From Lysobacterales bacterium (GTDB lineage Bacteria; Pseudomonadota; Gammaproteobacteria; Xanthomonadales; Marinicellaceae), in NCBI GenBank assembly GCA_026990095.1, contig JALSIL010000567.1, positions 1 to 8,449 of the forward strand: a stretch of 8,449 nt of DNA. Direction: 5' to 3'. Both the position numbers and the translations under genes were made by a program. This document shows positions 5,488 through 8,449 of the stretch, piece after piece. Position 1 is the first letter of the stretch; each line of letters begins with the position of its first letter. The notes under the pieces are model-generated. The model made no database searches. It worked only from the letters and a program-made list of their open reading frames with translations, and was not told the origin of the DNA.

Positions 5488-7783
5488 AAATATCATCATC
5501 CATTGAAACAGGAGCTGGTGCGAGCACTTCGCGCGCTCCGTTATGTTCTGGTGCACTAACAACGCCATTTTCTTCTAATTGTTCCACTATCGTTGCCGCA
5601 CGATTATACCCCACACGTAATCGTCTTTGCACATAGGAAATAGAAGCTTTACGGGATTCAGTCACAACAAAAACCGCTTTATCATAAAGTTCATCAACAT
5701 CACTAGCAGGAGCTTGTGGTATTCCTGTGGCACTGAGTTCTTGTCCATCGTCGGTTAATTGCACCTCGTCTAAAATACCTTCCTTATACTCAGCTTCATA
5801 GTGAGTGGTCAAGTAATTGACTATTCCATGAACCTCATGATCATCAACAAAAGCCCCATGAATGCGTTCTGGAATGGCCTTACCTGGGGGCAAATACAAC
5901 ATATCCCCATGACCGAGTAATTGTTCTGCACCGCCTTGGTCCAAAATGGTACGCGAATCAATTTTGGATGAAACTTGAAAAGCAATTCGAGTTGGAATAT
6001 TGGCTTTAATCAATCCCGTGATAACATCAACTGAAGGTCGTTGGGTTGCTAAAATTAAATGCACTCCAGCTGCACGTGCCTTTTGTGCTAAACGTGCAAT
6101 AAGTTCTTCAACTTTTTTGCCCACTATCATCATCATGTCAGCAAATTCATCAATGATAATGACAATATAAGGCATGGTTTCAAGTTCAGGTGGTTTCTGA
6201 CCAGGAATCAATGCATCTGGCTTAAATAAAGGATCAGCCAATGGCTCTCCAGCAGCCCTAGCTTTTTTCACCGCTTTGTTAAAGCCAGCGAGGTTTCTAA
6301 CACCCACTGCTGCCATGAGTTTATAGCGGCGCTCCATTTCTGCCACACACCAACGCAAGGCATTGGATGCCTCTTTCATGTCTGTGACCACAGGGGCTAG
6401 CAAATGTGGAATACCTTCATAAACCGAAAGCTCCAACATCTTGGGGTCAACCATTATCATCTTAACTTCATCAGGCGTAGCTTTATACAACAAACTCACT
6501 ATCATGGCATTAACAGCCACCGACTTGCCCGAGCCTGTTGTTCCTGCGACCAATACATGTGGCATTTTTGCAATATCAACCACAACGGGTTTTCCTGAGA
6601 TGCCTTTGCCCAGCCCTAAGGTTAGGGGGGATTTAGATTTATCAAATTCAACCGAACGCAATATTTCACTCAAATAGACAATTTCGCGGTTGGTGTTTGG
6701 AATTTCAACTCCAATAAAGGGTTTGCCAGGTATGACATCCACAATGCGCACACTAATGACTGATAAGCCTCGAGCCAAATCCTTGGCAAGGTTAACAATT
6801 TGACTCACCTTAACTCCAGGGGCAGGTTCGAGTTCAAAACGCGTTACCACTGGTCCTGGCAATACACCAACGACTTTGACTTTAACGCGAAAATCAGCCA
6901 GTTTTAACTCAACTTGTCTGGATAAAACCTCCAATTCGTCTTCAGAATAACCCACAATTTGGGCTTTGGGATCATCAAGCAAGGTTAATGGAGGAAATTT
7001 GGATGCAGGAAGGGTGTCAAATAATTGACCTTGACGTTCTTTTGAGGCTCTTGGTGATTCTGGCACTTCTGGTTCAAAGGCTGGCTCAATAATAATTGGC
7101 TCTCGGTTTTGTTGCACCACCGCATCGATTTGACGGACTTCTTGGCGTTCTTGTTTGGCTTGTTTACCTGCACGCCAATCTTTTAAATCTTCATACTTAA
7201 GCTGTAACCATTCAATAAAATCAAAGGTCCATTTTCCCACTAAATCGGCAAATTGAATCCAGGACATGCCTGTAAACAAAGTAATTCCAGCTAAAAATAT
7301 TGCACAAAGAATAAGTGTTGCGCCTATTTTGCCCAAGCTAGAAAATAAGGCACTTCCCACAATTTCACCGATGATTCCTCCACCTGTAAAAAGTGCTCCA
7401 TGCGTATTGACATACATATAAGCTAAGGCACAACCTGACAATAAAGTGGATAGAAAACCACCAGCTTTTATGCCAGTATCTAACCAGCTAACCTCTTCAT
7501 AATCGTGATTTTTATAGATTCTCCACCCTACAAACACCAAACCAATAGGCACAAGATAAGACAAATAACCCGCAATATTGAGTAAAACATCCGCCAACAC
7601 AGCTCCACTCGAGCCACCCCAATTTTGAGTTGACGTGGCATTGCTTGCAGAAAAAGGACCGGAGTCACTGGCATCATAACTTAACAAAGATAACAGAACA
7701 TAAGCAGCAATAGGAATGATAAGGAAAAATAAACTTTCCCTCACTCGATTTCGGACATGTCCTGATACTTTGTTTTTCTTCAT
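5486..7783 (-). CDS. ftsK: DNA translocase FtsK
   Basis: A 765-aa septal DNA pump that clears and resolves chromosome dimers at division. The N terminus (about 17-175) holds four or more membrane helices, with SYDASDSGPF after the first. A short linker, rich in charge, Gln and Pro (about 200-265), replaces the very long E. coli one. The motor domain has Walker A GTTGSGKS (414-421) and Walker B VIIIDEFAD (541-549). The gamma winged helix (about 696-757) contains TESRKASISYVQRRLRVGYNRA, close to the E. coli KOPS-reading domain. The tail ends in acidic MDDDI, and its TAG stop lies on the edge of the repeat element. The ATG is 8 nt past the upstream dehydrogenase stop. It has no ribosome binding site, but TGCTATAAT lies just before it. 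The frame is open further upstream without a better start. All motor motifs are intact. Confidence 0.97.
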   Translation of the reverse strand: MKKNKVSGHVRNRVRESLFFLIIPIAAYVLLSLLSYDASDSGPFSASNATSTQNWGGSSGAVLADVLLNIAGYLSYLVPIGLVFVGWRIYKNHDYEEVSWLDTGIKAGGFLSTLLSGCALAYMYVNTHGALFTGGGIIGEIVGSALFSSLGKIGATLILCAIFLAGITLFTGMSWIQFADLVGKWTFDFIEWLQLKYEDLKDWRAGKQAKQERQEVRQIDAVVQQNREPIIIEPAFEPEVPESPRASKERQGQLFDTLPASKFPPLTLLDDPKAQIVGYSEDELEVLSRQVELKLADFRVKVKVVGVLPGPVVTRFELEPAPGVKVSQIVNLAKDLARGLSVISVRIVDVIPGKPFIGVEIPNTNREIVYLSEILRSVEFDKSKSPLTLGLGKGISGKPVVVDIAKMPHVLVAGTTGSGKSVAVNAMIVSLLYKATPDEVKMIMVDPKMLELSVYEGIPHLLAPVVTDMKEASNALRWCVAEMERRYKLMAAVGVRNLAGFNKAVKKARAAGEPLADPLFKPDALIPGQKPPELETMPYIVIIIDEFADMMMIVGKKVEELIARLAQKARAAGVHLILATQRPSVDVITGLIKANIPTRIAFQVSSKIDSRTILDQGGAEQLLGHGDMLYLPPGKAIPERIHGAFVDDHEVHGIVNYLTTHYEAEYKEGILDEVQLTDDGQELSATGIPQAPASDVDELYDKAVFVVTESRKASISYVQRRLRVGYNRAATIVEQLEENGVVSAPEHNGAREVLAPAPVSMDDDI

Positions 7784-7790
7784 GGGTTGG

Positions 7791-7799
7791 ATTATAGCA
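7791..7799 (-). promoter_or_regulatory. Extended -10 promoter immediately before ftsK
   Basis: The minus strand reads TGCTATAAT: a perfect -10 hexamer at 7791-7796 preceded by the TGn extension, which can replace a -35. No -35 match is visible at 16-18 bp. Only 7 nt (CCAACCC) separate it from the ftsK ATG, so transcription would begin at or next to the A of the start codon. The box overlaps the stop codon of the upstream alanine dehydrogenase gene. Confidence 0.5.
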
Positions 7800-8449
7800 G
7801 AGCTTGGTGAATAATTTTCCCTGCATCCACATTTATTCCTTTTTGCAAGGAATCAACTTCTCTCCAACCATCACGAGCTAAGCGTTGCACATAGGGCAAT
7901 ATTGCTGCTGAAATTGCTTGAGTAGAAGTACGTGGTACTGAACCCGGCATATTGGTCACACTAAAATGGGTCACACCATGTTTAACAAAAGTTGGATTTT
8001 CCCATGTTGTTGGTCTGGTTGTTGCAACACAACCGCCTTGATCCACTGAAATATCAGCAATCACAGAACCTTCTTGCATGCCTTTAACCATCTTTTCGGT
8101 AATTACATGCGGTGCTTTTGCACCCGTCACTAATACTGCACCTATAACTAAATCAGCATCTGAAACTTCTTTGGCAACCGAATCTTCATAAGGGTAAAGT
8201 GCGGTCACATTGGCTCCAAGTGCCATCATTTGTGCTAAACGGTCTTGGCGTTTATCAAACACCACTACATTGGCTCCCCCTTTAGCGGCCAATGCGGCAG
8301 AGTTTCCACCAGCTGCCCCCGCTCCAAGAACAACAACCTTGCCACGTTCTGTTGATGGCAAACCTCCAAGTAATACACCTTTGCCGCCCGAAGGTTGATG
8401 CAATAAATGCGTCCCAACCTGAGTGGCTATCATGCCAGCGATAATACTC
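7792..8449 (-). CDS. ald: Alanine dehydrogenase, C-terminal part (cut by window edge)
   Basis: NAD-dependent interconversion of L-alanine and pyruvate plus ammonium in the cytoplasm. The reading frame continues past the first visible Met (8433) to the window end, reading ...SIIAGM, so the gene's 5' part lies outside. About 219 of the usual 370 or so residues are present. The Rossmann loop GAGAAGG (about 8305-8325) follows the strand KVVVL, and an Asp at the end of the next strand (VVVFD) should contact the NAD ribose. DADLVIGAVLVTGAKAP, ISVDQGGC and NMPGSVPRTST are family hallmarks; the Asp of DQGG likely matches the catalytic Asp270 of the M. tuberculosis enzyme. The family also includes transhydrogenase alpha subunits, but DQGGC, RPTT and NMPxSVPxTST favour alanine dehydrogenase. 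It ends 8 nt before ftsK on the same strand. Confidence 0.95.
   Translation of the reverse strand, partial: SIIAGMIATQVGTHLLHQPSGGKGVLLGGLPSTERGKVVVLGAGAAGGNSAALAAKGGANVVVFDKRQDRLAQMMALGANVTALYPYEDSVAKEVSDADLVIGAVLVTGAKAPHVITEKMVKGMQEGSVIADISVDQGGCVATTRPTTWENPTFVKHGVTHFSVTNMPGSVPRTSTQAISAAILPYVQRLARDGWREVDSLQKGINVDAGKIIHQALL

Noticed and set aside
6621..6631. A G-rich stretch within ftsK considered as a KOPS-like site.
   Set aside because: It does not match GGGNAGGG and lies in ordinary coding sequence.

Overview
The window looks like chromosome of an AT-rich gammaproteobacterium. The gene set (ald, ftsK, lolA, rarA, crcB), the protein sequences and the base composition fit Legionella or a close relative. 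That assignment rests on recall and was not searched. Every supported gene lies on the minus strand, so the transcription order runs from high to low coordinates.

Layout in transcription order: the 3' two thirds of an alanine dehydrogenase gene (7792-8449, cut by the window edge); ftsK (5486-7783), the DNA translocase of division; a non-coding, inverted-repeat-bounded element of about 230 bp (5257-5487); lolA (4542-5198), the periplasmic lipoprotein carrier; rarA (3286-4536), a replication-fork AAA+ ATPase; crcB (2922-3293), a fluoride channel overlapping the end of rarA; a 145-bp gap with a promoter-like -10 and a 28-codon small ORF (2773-2859); a large membrane-bound c-di-GMP enzyme (176-2776) with SBP_bac_3, PAS, GGDEF and EAL domains; and a tRNA-Arg(CCT) gene (36-112).

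The ftsK-lolA-rarA block is a conserved housekeeping cluster, followed in E. coli by serS. Here lolA, rarA and crcB are packed tightly (5-nt gap, then 8-nt overlap) and are probably co-transcribed from a promoter just upstream of lolA. No serS is present after crcB. Its usual place holds the c-di-GMP gene, which is visibly more AT-rich than ftsK and sits against a tRNA gene, so it may be an accessory insertion.

Three items deserve most attention. First, the ftsK-lolA gap is almost entirely an element with 18-bp terminal inverted repeats, flanking duplications and a chain of internal hairpins; its edge coincides with the ftsK stop codon. Second, a small ORF with its own ribosome binding site ends in an ATGA overlap with the start of the c-di-GMP gene. 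Third, an extended -10 promoter lies 7 nt before the ftsK ATG, which suggests a leaderless ftsK mRNA. I found no CRISPR array, complete insertion sequence, prophage or defence system.
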